From the NCBI RefSeq assembly GCF_023700745.1, contig NZ_JAMPYG010000015.1, positions 21,210 to 85,209 on the forward strand: DNA of 64,000 bases, in the 5' to 3' direction. Made by a program: the position numbers and the translations under genes. Shown here piece by piece: positions 35,049 through 48,392 of the stretch. The notes under the pieces are model-generated. The model made no database searches, was not told the DNA's origin, and was given only the letters and a program-made list of their open reading frames with translations. Position 1 is the stretch's first letter. Each line of letters starts with the position of its first letter. Origin of the DNA: Rhodoferax sp. Lineage in GTDB: Bacteria > Pseudomonadota > Gammaproteobacteria > Burkholderiales > Burkholderiaceae_C.

Positions 35049-35065
35049 GCGCAGGTACTGGCCGA

Positions 35066-35800
35066 TCAGCGCGTACCAAGGAAAATCAGACCATCCGATT
35101 TGGCGCTGTTGAGACCCATCGCGATGAGTTGCCGGTTCACGCTGTCGTAAGTGGCAACGCCAGTCACAACGGTGCCACTGCCCAGTGCGCAGAAGTTGCC
35201 GGTGAATGTCAACTGAAGGTTGTAAATATTTTTGCCCGAAGCTCGAGGGGTTGCTGTGCCCGAGGTTGTGCAGGTCAGGCTGCCCGAGACGAAGCTGCTC
35301 GAAATGTTGCCATTGACATCAACCACCACGGTGGTGGTTTGGGGTGATGTGGTGCCAGTCACTGCCCAACCCGTGTAGCTGCCAGCCAGATTTGCCAGCG
35401 ACGCTGGTTGATCATAAGAAGTATCGTAGGTGCCGGTAAATTGGGTACCGTCAGATACATTGAAATTGATCGTTCCTTTCGTTGAGACACTGCCGGTAAA
35501 GGTACCGCTACCGCTGGTTCTGGTGACGAAATTAAAACCTGTGCCGGAGCCCGATAGCGTTGTGCCGCTGGTGCTGGTCATGCCGTAAACAGCGCCCTTC
35601 ACCGAGCTTGAGTTGCCATAAAGCCCCCAGGTTTCGCCATTTTCCAGGATCGCCAAACTGGCCTGGGTACCGTTGCTGGTGGTGCCGCTCCAGAATCCTT
35701 CTGCGGATGCTGTGGTGGGTGTCGTCGTTGTCCCGTCTCCGCCTCCGCCGCCGCAAGCGCTCAAGACCAGTGCCGCAGCCAATGCTGTCAATCGCTTCAT
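35066..35800 (-). CDS. predicted lipoprotein with low-complexity Ser/Thr/Gly body
   Basis: This 244-residue protein has a type II signal peptide (MKRLTALAAALVLSACGGGG, lipid-attached Cys at residue 16). A Thr-rich spacer and then a beta-rich body full of Gly, Ser and Thr follow (GSGTFTGSVSTKGTINFNVS). It is likely anchored in the outer membrane. I do not recognise a function; the body resembles the repeat-like beta domains found in Burkholderiales surface lipoproteins. It is divergent from an XRE regulator across a 21-bp inverted repeat, and a clear terminator follows. Confidence 0.75.
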   Translation of the reverse strand: MKRLTALAAALVLSACGGGGGDGTTTTPTTASAEGFWSGTTSNGTQASLAILENGETWGLYGNSSSVKGAVYGMTSTSGTTLSGSGTGFNFVTRTSGSGTFTGSVSTKGTINFNVSDGTQFTGTYDTSYDQPASLANLAGSYTGWAVTGTTSPQTTTVVVDVNGNISSSFVSGSLTCTTSGTATPRASGKNIYNLQLTFTGNFCALGSGTVVTGVATYDSVNRQLIAMGLNSAKSDGLIFLGTR

Positions 35801-35858
35801 TTGAAAACTCCCTGTAAATCCCCGGCGACATGCCGGGGTGATACAAATCTTACTCCTA

Positions 35859-35879
35859 AATAGTCTGAAATAGACTATT
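35859..35879. promoter_or_regulatory. inverted repeat, candidate XRE operator
   Basis: Perfect 8-bp arms AATAGTCT and AGACTATT are separated by 5 bp, 26 bp upstream of the XRE gene start and 58 bp from the divergent lipoprotein start. The size fits a dimer of a small Cro-like regulator. A GC hairpin (CCCCGGC/GCCGGGG, 35820-35838) sits between it and the lipoprotein gene. Confidence 0.55.
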
Positions 35880-35905
35880 CCAAATCAGGGTAGAGCATTC
35901 ATGTT

Positions 35906-36166
35906 GTGCCCACCTCCATTTATCACCCCCGTTACCAGGCTCTGCGCCGTGCCATGGAGCTCGCGCGCAAAACTGCCGGGTTAACGCAGGTGCAAATGGC
36001 TGAGAAACTCGGGGTTGGGCAGTCCTACGTCTCCAAAATTGAGCGCGGCGAAAGCTACGTGGATGTGATGACGTTTGTGGACTGGTATGGGGCTTGTGGC
36101 TTGAAGCCGGGTCTGGCCCTGGATCAATGGCTGCAAGTCATGCCTGAAGACACCCAGATAGCCTGA
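35906..36166 (+). CDS. XRE-family helix-turn-helix regulator
   Basis: This 86-residue protein is a single Cro/C1 helix-turn-helix (LRRAMELARKTAGLTQVQMA, then EKLGVGQSYVSKIERGESYV). The GTG at 35906 is the best start, because the nearby ATG at 35901 is in another frame. The protein probably binds the repeat at 35859-35879. No toxin partner is adjacent, so it is unlikely to be an antitoxin of an intact module. It may control itself and the divergent lipoprotein. Confidence 0.8.
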   Translation: MPTSIYHPRYQALRRAMELARKTAGLTQVQMAEKLGVGQSYVSKIERGESYVDVMTFVDWYGACGLKPGLALDQWLQVMPEDTQIA

Positions 36167-36241
36167 TCGGCTGGATCAGCCTGGCAATGGATTCAATGGT
36201 AAGTGAGTCAGCCATCAAGCGGGCAGTCGCCTTGCACCAAT

Positions 36242-36276
36242 AAAAAACCCACCGCAGCCGAAGCCGCAGTGGGTTT
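36242..36276 (-). terminator. amtB terminator with UUCG loop
   Basis: On the minus strand AAACCCACTGCGGC pairs, with two G-U wobbles, to GCTGCGGTGGGTTT around a TTCG tetraloop, followed by further T residues. It starts 22 bp after the amtB stop. Confidence 0.88.
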
Positions 36277-36297
36277 CATCCCGCAAGGGAATACTGA

Positions 36298-37836
36298 TTA
36301 GCGGCTGTAAGCCGTTTCGCCGTGCGATGTGACGTCCAGACCTTCGCGCTCATGCTCTTCAGACACACGCAGACCAATCGTCAGGTCAACGATTTTGAAG
36401 GCAATGAACGACACCACACCAGACCAGATCACGGTGGTCAATACCGCCTTGGTTTGAATCCAGACTTGCGATGCAATGGAGAAGTTGTCGGCCGTCACCA
36501 TGGACGCGGTGACCCAATCGGCCACGTAGCCAGGGCCGCCCAGGGCCGGGCTGTTGAAGACGCCGGTCAGGATGGCACCCAGGATGCCGCAGACACCGTG
36601 CACACCAAACACGTCGAGCGAGTCGTCAGCGCCGAGCAGTTTCTTCAGGCCGTTCACGCCCCACAGACCGGCAAAACCAGCCAGGAAACCGATGATGAGT
36701 GCACCGCCGATGCCGACGTTACCGGCGGCCGGGGTGATGGCCACCAGACCCGCCACGCAACCGGAGGCCGCACCCAGCATGGACGCCTTGCCACGCATCA
36801 GCGCCTCGCCGATGCACCAGGCCAGCACTGCCGCCGCGGTAGCGCCAAAGGTGTTGATGAAGGCCAGGGCGGCAAAACCGTTGGCTTCCAGCGCAGAACC
36901 CGCATTGAAGCCAAACCAGCCGACCCACAGCAGTGATGCGCCAACCATGGTCAGCGTCAGGTTGTGCGGTGCCATGGATTCCTTGCCATAGCCGATACGT
37001 TTGCCCACCATGTAGGCACCGACCAGGCCCGCTACAGCGGCGTTGATGTGCACCACGGTGCCGCCAGCAAAGTCGAGCGCGCCAGACTGCCAGATGTAAC
37101 CGGCTTTGGCATTGAGGCCGTCCACCAAGTCGGCGGCGGTGTAAGCGTCAGGGCCCATCCAGAACCACACCATGTGGGCAATCGGGGCGTAGCTGAAAGT
37201 GAACCACAGCACCATGAACATCAGCACGGCTGAAAACTTCATGCGCTCGGCAAAGGCACCCACGATCAGGGCGCCGGTGATGCCGGCAAAGGTGGCCTGG
37301 AAAGCCGCGAACACGATCTCGGGAATGACCACGCCCTTGCTGAAGGTAGCGCCATTGGCAAAGGTGCCCGCAGCGTTGTCCCAGATCCCGGCCATGAAGA
37401 GCCGGTCAAAGCCGCCAAAGAACGCGTTGCCCTCGGTAAACGCCAGGCTGTAGCCGTAGATGAACCACAGCACCACGATCATCGAGAACGTGACCATGAC
37501 CTGCATCAGCACCGACAGCATGTTCTTGGAGCGCACCAGGCCACCATAGAACAGTGCCAGGCCAGGGACGGTCATCAAGATCACCAGCAGGGTGGAAACC
37601 ATCATCCAGGCGGTGTCGCCCTTGTTCGGAACCGGGGCTGGTGCCGCTTCTGCGACGGCCGGTGCGGCAGGCGCAACTGCCGGTGCGGCAGCGGGGGCTT
37701 CAGCCGGTTTGGCTTCGGCCATGGCAGCGACGGGCGCTGCTTCGGAGGCGGCGGGTGCCGCAGGGGTTTGGGCCATGGCGGTGCTGCCAAGCAACAGACT
37801 CAAACCCAGGGTCAGGGAGGCAAGTAGTTTTTTCAT
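36298..37836 (-). CDS. amtB: ammonium transporter AmtB
   Basis: This 512-residue protein has a signal-peptide-like start (MKKLLASLTLGLSLLLGSTAMA) and then an Ala/Pro-rich segment of about 55 residues not found in E. coli AmtB. Eleven transmembrane helices with Amt signatures follow (DFAGGTVVHINAAVAGLVGA, DDSLDVFGVHGVCGILGAIL). It conducts ammonia/ammonium across the inner membrane and is gated by the PII protein encoded 28 bp upstream. A sigma-54 promoter precedes the pair, so expression should follow nitrogen limitation through NtrC. Confidence 0.95.
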   Translation of the reverse strand: MKKLLASLTLGLSLLLGSTAMAQTPAAPAASEAAPVAAMAEAKPAEAPAAAPAVAPAAPAVAEAAPAPVPNKGDTAWMMVSTLLVILMTVPGLALFYGGLVRSKNMLSVLMQVMVTFSMIVVLWFIYGYSLAFTEGNAFFGGFDRLFMAGIWDNAAGTFANGATFSKGVVIPEIVFAAFQATFAGITGALIVGAFAERMKFSAVLMFMVLWFTFSYAPIAHMVWFWMGPDAYTAADLVDGLNAKAGYIWQSGALDFAGGTVVHINAAVAGLVGAYMVGKRIGYGKESMAPHNLTLTMVGASLLWVGWFGFNAGSALEANGFAALAFINTFGATAAAVLAWCIGEALMRGKASMLGAASGCVAGLVAITPAAGNVGIGGALIIGFLAGFAGLWGVNGLKKLLGADDSLDVFGVHGVCGILGAILTGVFNSPALGGPGYVADWVTASMVTADNFSIASQVWIQTKAVLTTVIWSGVVSFIAFKIVDLTIGLRVSEEHEREGLDVTSHGETAYSR

Positions 37837-37864
37837 GTTGATGATCTCATGTCTGGTTTGTTGG

Positions 37865-38227
<363 letters not shown>

Positions 38228-38289
38228 TCATTGGTACCGGGTGATTGAGGCTTCATAAGCCACCCAACGGTTAAATGGACAGGCTTGTT

Positions 38290-38308
38290 AAGCAGGGTTC
38301 ATGCCAGA
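38290..38308 (-). promoter_or_regulatory. sigma-54 promoter of glnK-amtB
   Basis: On the minus strand CTGGCATGAACCCTGCTT has the -24 GG and the -12 GC separated by exactly 10 bases, as RpoN promoters require. It fits TGGCAC-N5-TTGCT with small deviations. The start of transcription would lie about 75 nt before the glnK ATG. NtrC-dependent activation is expected from known glnK-amtB regulation; I did not find clear NtrC sites by eye. Confidence 0.8.
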
Positions 38309-38369
38309 TCCTTTTCCAGCCATGTCGATCCGGCCGTTGCCCTGGGTGCGGCACTTTGCGCTAAGATGT

Positions 38370-38385
38370 CTGTATAAATAAACAG
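38370..38385. promoter_or_regulatory. LexA-like (SOS) box upstream of comM
   Basis: CTGTATAAATAAACAG fits the LexA consensus CTG-N10-CAG, and its fuller form CTGT-N8-ACAG, with an AT-rich centre. It lies 71 bp upstream of the comM-like start codon, where an operator would be expected. Functional SOS control is an inference. Confidence 0.5.
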
Positions 38386-38456
38386 TTTGCACCATAAAGG
38401 TGCGTATTTTGTTTGCCTGTTGGCGGTAAACGCACTTTTTTATGTGAGGTGACGCC

Positions 38457-39992
38457 ATGAGTTTGTCTTTGGTGCAGAGCCGGGCCTTGCTGGGGCTGGA
38501 GGCTGCTGCGGTCACCGTCGAGGTGCATCTGGCCAATGGGCTGCCCAGTTTCACGCTGGTGGGTCTGGCCGACGTGGAGGTCAAGGAAGCGCGCGAGCGG
38601 GTTCGCTCGGCCTTGCAAAATTCTGGTCTGGAGTTTCCCAGCAACAAAAAAATCACGGTCAATCTGGCACCCGCCGACCTGCCCAAGGATTCTGGCCGTT
38701 TTGATCTGCCGATTGCGCTGGGCATCCTGGCGGCCAGCGGCCAGATCGATGCCAGCAAGCTGGCGGGGTATGAGTTTGCCGGTGAACTGTCGCTGTCGGG
38801 CGAACTGCGCGCGGTGCGTGGCGCGCTGGCCATGAGCCTGGCATTACACGCCAGTCATGTCGTGACCCGGCTGGTGTTGCCGCCGGGCAGCGCCGAAGAA
38901 GCCGCGCTGGTACCTGACGCGCAGGTTTACCGGGCGCAGCATTTGCTCGACGTGGTGCAGTATTTCCTGCCGCAGGCGGCGGATACCCCCCCTGTTGAAC
39001 CCGCCAGCGGCTGGAGTCGCGTCAGCGCGGTGACGCAAATGCAGGAAGCGCACTACCTTGATATGGCCGATGTCAAGGGCCAACTGGGTGCCAAACGGGC
39101 GCTCGAGATTGCCGCAGCCGGTGGCCACAGCCTGCTGCTGACGGGGCCGCCAGGCTCGGGCAAGTCGATGCTGGCGCAGCGTTTTGCCGGCCTGTTGCCG
39201 CCCATGAGCACCGATGAGGCGCTGCAAAGCGCCGCCATTGCCAGCCTGGGCGGGCGTTTCGCGCTGGCGCAATGGGCGCAGCGGCCGACCTGCCACCCGC
39301 ACCACACTGCCAGTGCGGTGGCGCTGGTGGGTGGTGGTTCGCCGCCGCGCCCGGGCGAAATTTCACTGGCGCACCATGGCGTGCTGTTTCTCGACGAATT
39401 TCCCGAGTTTTCGCGTGCCGCGCTGGAGGCCCTGCGCGAGCCGCTTGAAACCGGACGTATCACTATTTCCCGGGCGGCGCAGCGCGCCGATTTTCCGGCC
39501 CAGTTCCAGTTGATCGCCGCCATGAACCCGTGCCCGTGCGGCTATCTGGGCTCAACGCAAAAGTCCTGCCGCTGCACGCCCGACCAGGTGGCGCGCTACC
39601 AGGGCAAGCTCAGCGGTCCGCTGGTGGACCGCATTGACCTGCATGTGGACGTGCCCGCAGTGGCCAGCACCGAACTGCTGCAGGCGCCCGCTGGCGAGTC
39701 CAGCACCGACATCCGCGCGCGCTGCCTTGCGGCACGCGAGCGCTCGCTGGCGCGTCAGGGGGTGACCAACCAGGCCTTGCAGGGAGGGGCGCTGGAGCAG
39801 CATCTGTTGCTGGACGAGGCAGCGGCCAAATTCCTCAACGTGGCGGCCACCCGCCTGGGCTGGTCGGCACGCAGCGTGCACCGGGCGCTCAAGGTGGCGC
39901 GCACCATCGCCGATCTGGCCGCTGCCCGCAGCACCCAGGTCACCCATGTGGCCGAGGCCATGCAGTACCGGCGGGCCATGCGTACCAGCTAA
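38457..39992 (+). CDS. comM: YifB/ComM-type Mg-chelatase-like AAA+ ATPase
   Basis: This 511-residue protein has an N-terminal ChlI-like domain (VEVHLANGLPSFTLVGLADV), a central AAA+ core and a C-terminal domain. The core has Walker A (LLTGPPGSGKSMLAQRF), Walker B (VLFLDEFPEF), sensor (LIAAMNPCPCGY) and a zinc-like Cys cluster (CPCGYLGSTQKSCRC). The C-terminal domain includes SARSVHRALKVARTIADL. ComM is a branch-migration helicase that helps integrate DNA during natural transformation. The gene is divergent from glnK, stands alone, and has a LexA-like box in its promoter region. Confidence 0.93.
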   Translation: MSLSLVQSRALLGLEAAAVTVEVHLANGLPSFTLVGLADVEVKEARERVRSALQNSGLEFPSNKKITVNLAPADLPKDSGRFDLPIALGILAASGQIDASKLAGYEFAGELSLSGELRAVRGALAMSLALHASHVVTRLVLPPGSAEEAALVPDAQVYRAQHLLDVVQYFLPQAADTPPVEPASGWSRVSAVTQMQEAHYLDMADVKGQLGAKRALEIAAAGGHSLLLTGPPGSGKSMLAQRFAGLLPPMSTDEALQSAAIASLGGRFALAQWAQRPTCHPHHTASAVALVGGGSPPRPGEISLAHHGVLFLDEFPEFSRAALEALREPLETGRITISRAAQRADFPAQFQLIAAMNPCPCGYLGSTQKSCRCTPDQVARYQGKLSGPLVDRIDLHVDVPAVASTELLQAPAGESSTDIRARCLAARERSLARQGVTNQALQGGALEQHLLLDEAAAKFLNVAATRLGWSARSVHRALKVARTIADLAAARSTQVTHVAEAMQYRRAMRTS

Positions 39993-39995
39993 AGC

Positions 39996-41231
39996 ATGTC
40001 ATCGAACCGTTTTGATGCTGCCTTTGTGCTGCGCCTGTCGCTGGCGCAGCTCATCAGCTGGGGCAGTGTTTTCTACCTGTTTTCCCTGCTGATCGAGCCG
40101 CTGGAACGCGACTTGGGCCTGAGCCGGGCTGAAGTGTCGCTGGCGTTCAGCCTGGGCTTGCTGGCGGAGGGCCTGATGGCCTACCCGGTGGGCCGCTGGA
40201 TTGACCGCGGCCATGAGCGTGCCGTGATGACGGCAGGCTCCCTGCTGGCCGGGCTGTGCCTGGTCTTGCACAGCGTGGTGACCGGCCTGACCGGGTTGTA
40301 TGCGGTCTGGCTGGGTTTGGGGGCGGCCATGGCGGCGGTGTTGTATTCGCCGGTTTTTGCTCTGCTGACCCGACGCTTTCCAAATGACTTTCGCCGCGCC
40401 ATCATCACACTGACTTTTTTGGGTGGTTTGGCCAGCACGGTGTTTATTCCGCTGACGGCCTGGCTCATGCAGGTGTTGGGTTGGCGTGATGCCCTCGTGG
40501 GGCTGGCTGGTTTGCACCTGCTGGTGTGTGCGCCGCTGCATTGGCTCACTTTGCGCGGGGCGCCTGCACGCAGGAAGTCTGTGGCGCACAACGCGGATGA
40601 CCGTGCAAGCAGTTTGCGGCCTTTGTTGCGCAGTGCGCCCTTTCTGCTGGTGGGTGTCTTCACGGTATTGATGATGTCGGTGACGGTGGCCATTCCGGCG
40701 CACATGGTGAGTTTGCTGCGTGAAAACGCCTTGCCCGAGTTCTGGGTGATTGCGCTGCCCGCCGCCATTGGCGCGGTGCAGGTGCTTGGGCGCCTGTTGC
40801 TGTATTTCTTTGAGCACCATGCAGACCTGCACCGGGTGAACCGGCTGGTGCCGCTGCTGATTCCGCTGGGTGTGCTGGCGCTGTTGCTGGCACCAACGAC
40901 TGGCGCATGGCAGGTCGCCGTGGTGGTCCTGTTTGTGCTGCTCTACGGGCTCGGCAATGGCATGCTAACCATCGTCAAGGGAACGGCCATTGCCGAGTAT
41001 GTGAGCCGGGACCATGTCGCCACGCTCAACGGCGCTCTGGGTGTGCCGCTGGCGCTGGCACGGGCGGCGGCACCGCTGTTGCTGGGGCTGATGTGGTCAC
41101 CCCAGGCCGGTTACAGCCATGGGCTGTGGTTGTTGTTGGGCCTGAGCGGCGTGGGCGTGGCCGCCCTGATGCTGGTGCAGCGCCTGCATTTGCGCCAGGC
41201 CAACCCGGAGTCGTCAGGGTTCAGCGGCTGA
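39996..41231 (+). CDS. MFS transporter of unknown substrate
   Basis: This 411-residue protein has 12 predicted transmembrane helices, with an MFS loop 2-3 motif (GRWIDRGHERAVM) and the central cytoplasmic loop near residues 190-205. It resembles the oxalate/formate-antiporter-like and monocarboxylate-type MFS proteins of Burkholderiales. Its ATG is 3 bp after the comM stop, so it is co-transcribed with comM, though no functional link is evident. The last 11 bases overlap a convergent small gene. Confidence 0.82.
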   Translation: MSSNRFDAAFVLRLSLAQLISWGSVFYLFSLLIEPLERDLGLSRAEVSLAFSLGLLAEGLMAYPVGRWIDRGHERAVMTAGSLLAGLCLVLHSVVTGLTGLYAVWLGLGAAMAAVLYSPVFALLTRRFPNDFRRAIITLTFLGGLASTVFIPLTAWLMQVLGWRDALVGLAGLHLLVCAPLHWLTLRGAPARRKSVAHNADDRASSLRPLLRSAPFLLVGVFTVLMMSVTVAIPAHMVSLLRENALPEFWVIALPAAIGAVQVLGRLLLYFFEHHADLHRVNRLVPLLIPLGVLALLLAPTTGAWQVAVVVLFVLLYGLGNGMLTIVKGTAIAEYVSRDHVATLNGALGVPLALARAAAPLLLGLMWSPQAGYSHGLWLLLGLSGVGVAALMLVQRLHLRQANPESSGFSG

Positions 41232-41577
41232 CGCCGGGCGCCGGCGCGCGTGCCACAGCAGGCTCGGACGCGCGCAAGTGAACCGTCTGGGGTACGTTGG
41301 CCTGCGTGCCACTGCTTTCCGTAGCGGATGCCGGTTGCCCTGGGGCTGCCGTTGTGGCCGGGCCAGTGGCGGCGCTGTTTGCCGCTGCCGATACCGGTGC
41401 ATTAACTGCGGGCGCGGTGCTGGCGGGCAACACCACCAAGCGCGGTTCCTGGGGCTGGGCCTGGATGCGGATCAGCGCCGCACCCATGGCCAGCACGATG
41501 ACCATGACGACGGCCACCGCGGCCCACAGGGCTGTGTTGCTACCTGTTTGGGCGGGGGTACTGCGCGGTGTCGCCAT
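41221..41577 (-). CDS. small single-pass membrane protein, unknown
   Basis: This 118-residue protein has one transmembrane segment near the N-terminus (ALWAAVAVVMVIVLAMGAAL, residues about 17-36). A long Ala/Pro/Ser/Thr-rich tail, probably periplasmic and disordered, follows. I recognise no family. It lies 25 bp after the metH C-terminal half on the same strand and converges with the MFS gene, overlapping its last 11 bases. Low complexity leaves some doubt, but the start and membrane segment look real. Confidence 0.6.
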   Translation of the reverse strand: MATPRSTPAQTGSNTALWAAVAVVMVIVLAMGAALIRIQAQPQEPRLVVLPASTAPAVNAPVSAAANSAATGPATTAAPGQPASATESSGTQANVPQTVHLRASEPAVARAPAPGVSR

Positions 41578-41602
41578 GGATTTCTCCTGATCCTCCAGGG
41601 GG

Positions 41603-44404
<2,802 letters not shown>

Positions 44405-44408
44405 GCAA

Positions 44409-44497
44409 CTCACCTGTAAACATCAAATAATCAGGTGAGCGTCGTTGTGAGTATCCAAGCCTGACAAGCTGCTTAAGCTTGCTGCAACGCTCCTTGG
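44409..44497 (-). promoter_or_regulatory. SAH riboswitch with ribosome-binding-site sequestering switch
   Basis: On the minus strand the leader fits the S-adenosylhomocysteine riboswitch: CCAAGGAGCGTTGCAGC, a stem AAGC...GCTT, TCAGGCTTGG, then AACGACGCTCACC. The pseudoknot pairs GAGCGT with ACGCTC. The next bases CTCACCTG (44432-44439) are the exact complement of CAGGTGAG (44409-44416), the metH ribosome binding site. Without SAH these would pair and block translation; with SAH the pseudoknot takes the CTC and frees the site. SAH riboswitches are known ON switches upstream of methionine-cycle genes. Confidence 0.88.
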
Positions 44498-44671
44498 AGG
44501 GGGTTGATTTTAGATGTTTTATGTGGCTACGCGTTTGCAAACCGGTCGACTTGGCGAACCAAAGGCATTTCATCTCGCAAAAAGTAGATCTACCATAAGG
44601 TTCGTGACAGAGATTCGCTCTATAGTGTTGTGTTGCAACGAACCAACCAACCAAGAAGCACGAGGACATCC

Positions 44672-46903
<2,232 letters not shown>

Positions 46904-46943
46904 TGGTCGAATCGGGCTGAACTGTGCCACGGCACAGGTGTTC

Positions 46944-46977
46944 AAGGGCAGAGGGAGAGAATCCTTCTGCCCTTTTT
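46944..46977 (+). terminator. rho-independent terminator of icd
   Basis: AAGGGCAGAGGG and CCTTCTGCCCTT form a stem of about 12 bp with one mismatch and are followed by TTT. It lies 40 bp downstream of the icd stop. Confidence 0.85.
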
Positions 46978-46986
46978 GCTGGTGCT

Positions 46987-47985
46987 CTAGACGTTTTCCC
47001 AGCGCCCGCTACTGCCGGACTGGTACAGGGCGTCCAGGATGCGCATGTTGGAGATGGCGTCGTCGAGTCCATAGGGCAGGTCGATTTCTCCGCGCACCGC
47101 TTGTGAGAACGCATCGCCCTGCAGGGCGTACATGTCGCAGGGAGACAGGGTTTCCGCCACGGCTGAGGCGCCACCGGGCGCACTGGCATCGTCCACAAAA
47201 ATCCGGGTGGCCCCGCCTAGCGGTGCGTTGAACGGAATCTCAAGCTCCAGGCGCTTCTTCGTGCCAATGGCCTGCACGCGCTGGTAAGGCACCGATTGGG
47301 TCGACACCGTGAAATCAAGCCGCCGCCCGTCACCAAAGTCGACAATGGCCGTTACCGTGCGATCGGTCTGAAAGTCCGGGTCCCGGTCGATCAGGGCCAC
47401 CGCGCGCAGCGGCTCCGATTCAAACAGAAAGCGTCCCGCCACAATGGCGTAGCAGCCAATGTCATAGAGTGCACCGCCACCGACTTCTGGCAGGTTGCGG
47501 ATGTTGTCAGGCTGGCGGTTGAAATACGAGAAAAACGCCTGCACCGTGCGCAGTTCACCCAGGGCGCCGCTGCGCACCAGCTCGCGTGAGCGCAGCCACT
47601 GCGGGTGAAACCGCACCATGAAGGCTTCCATGATGTGCACCTTGCCCGCCACTTCGCGCAGTTCTTCGGCTTGGCGCGCGTTCATGGCAAAGGGTTTTTC
47701 ACACAGCACGTGTTTGCCTGCGCGGGCGGCGGCCAGCGTCATGGCCACATGCTGGTCGTTGGGCAGCGGGTTGTAGATGGCTTCAATGTCAGGGTCGGCA
47801 AACAGCTCGTCATAGGAGCCGTAGGCCTTGGCGATACCCATTTCGCGAGCTACTTTTTGTGCTTGCGCCAGCGAGCGTGAGGCGATGGCGCCGATGTGGC
47901 TCCACTGCCCCTTTTGCATGGCCGGGATGACTTTTTCGCGGCCGATTTTGGCGGTACTCAGAATACCCCAGTTGACTTTTTTCAT
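46987..47985 (-). CDS. Gfo/Idh/MocA-family oxidoreductase
   Basis: This 332-residue protein has an N-terminal NAD(P)-binding domain (NWGILSTAKIGREKVIPAMQ) and the family's catalytic motif (GKHVLCEKPFAMNARQAEEL). The C-terminal alpha/beta domain contains GGGALYDIGCYAI. It probably oxidises or reduces a sugar or cyclitol; the closest shape in memory is D-xylose 1-dehydrogenase. The ATG at 47985 begins KKVNWGILST. It converges on icd and has no pathway neighbours. Confidence 0.85.
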   Translation of the reverse strand: MKKVNWGILSTAKIGREKVIPAMQKGQWSHIGAIASRSLAQAQKVAREMGIAKAYGSYDELFADPDIEAIYNPLPNDQHVAMTLAAARAGKHVLCEKPFAMNARQAEELREVAGKVHIMEAFMVRFHPQWLRSRELVRSGALGELRTVQAFFSYFNRQPDNIRNLPEVGGGALYDIGCYAIVAGRFLFESEPLRAVALIDRDPDFQTDRTVTAIVDFGDGRRLDFTVSTQSVPYQRVQAIGTKKRLELEIPFNAPLGGATRIFVDDASAPGGASAVAETLSPCDMYALQGDAFSQAVRGEIDLPYGLDDAISNMRILDALYQSGSSGRWENV

Positions 47986-48107
47986 GATGCTTGCCTTTGT
48001 TTCTTGACGATGCAACCGTTCACCCTGAACCTGGTCGAAAAGTGGTTCACGCTAAACCGACAAACATTGTAGAAACTGGCCCGAATCAGCAATGCCAAAA
48101 TGCCGAC

Positions 48108-48392
48108 ATGCACAACACGCCCTTTCCTCCCGATGCGCCGCAACCACCTGTCAAACAAGCCAACAATCCTTTGCATGGCATCACTCTGGAAGCCATGCTG
48201 ACCGCCTTGCAGGCCCACTATGGCTGGCCAGGTTTGGCGCAACGCATCCCGGTACGCTGCTTCACGCTGGATCCCAGCATAGCCTCCAGCCTCAAGTTTC
48301 TGCGCAAAACGCCGTGGGCGCGGGAGAAGGTGGAAGGACTTTATCTTTTTATGTTGCGCGAGATGCGCCGTGGAAAAGCCGGCCATGCGTGA
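48108..48392 (+). CDS. VF530-family DNA-binding protein
   Basis: This 94-residue protein is mostly the VF530 (DUF2132) domain: NNPLHGITLEAMLTALQAHY, RIPVRCFTLDPSIASSLKFL and RKTPWAREKVEGLYLFMLRE. The fold is double-stranded-DNA-binding-like in the structure of the Vibrio protein, but the function is unknown. The ATG at 48108 begins a short Pro-rich lead. It overlaps the start of the ABC ATPase gene by 8 bases, a frequent sign of coupling. Upstream at about 48015-48040 there is a short CCTGAACCTGGTCGAA segment like a Burkholderiales dispersed repeat. Confidence 0.88.
   Translation: MHNTPFPPDAPQPPVKQANNPLHGITLEAMLTALQAHYGWPGLAQRIPVRCFTLDPSIASSLKFLRKTPWAREKVEGLYLFMLREMRRGKAGHA

Noticed and set aside
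38288..38833. 181-codon minus-strand frame over the comM start
   Set aside because: It is antisense to comM, covers the sigma-54 and LexA-like sites, and has no family features.
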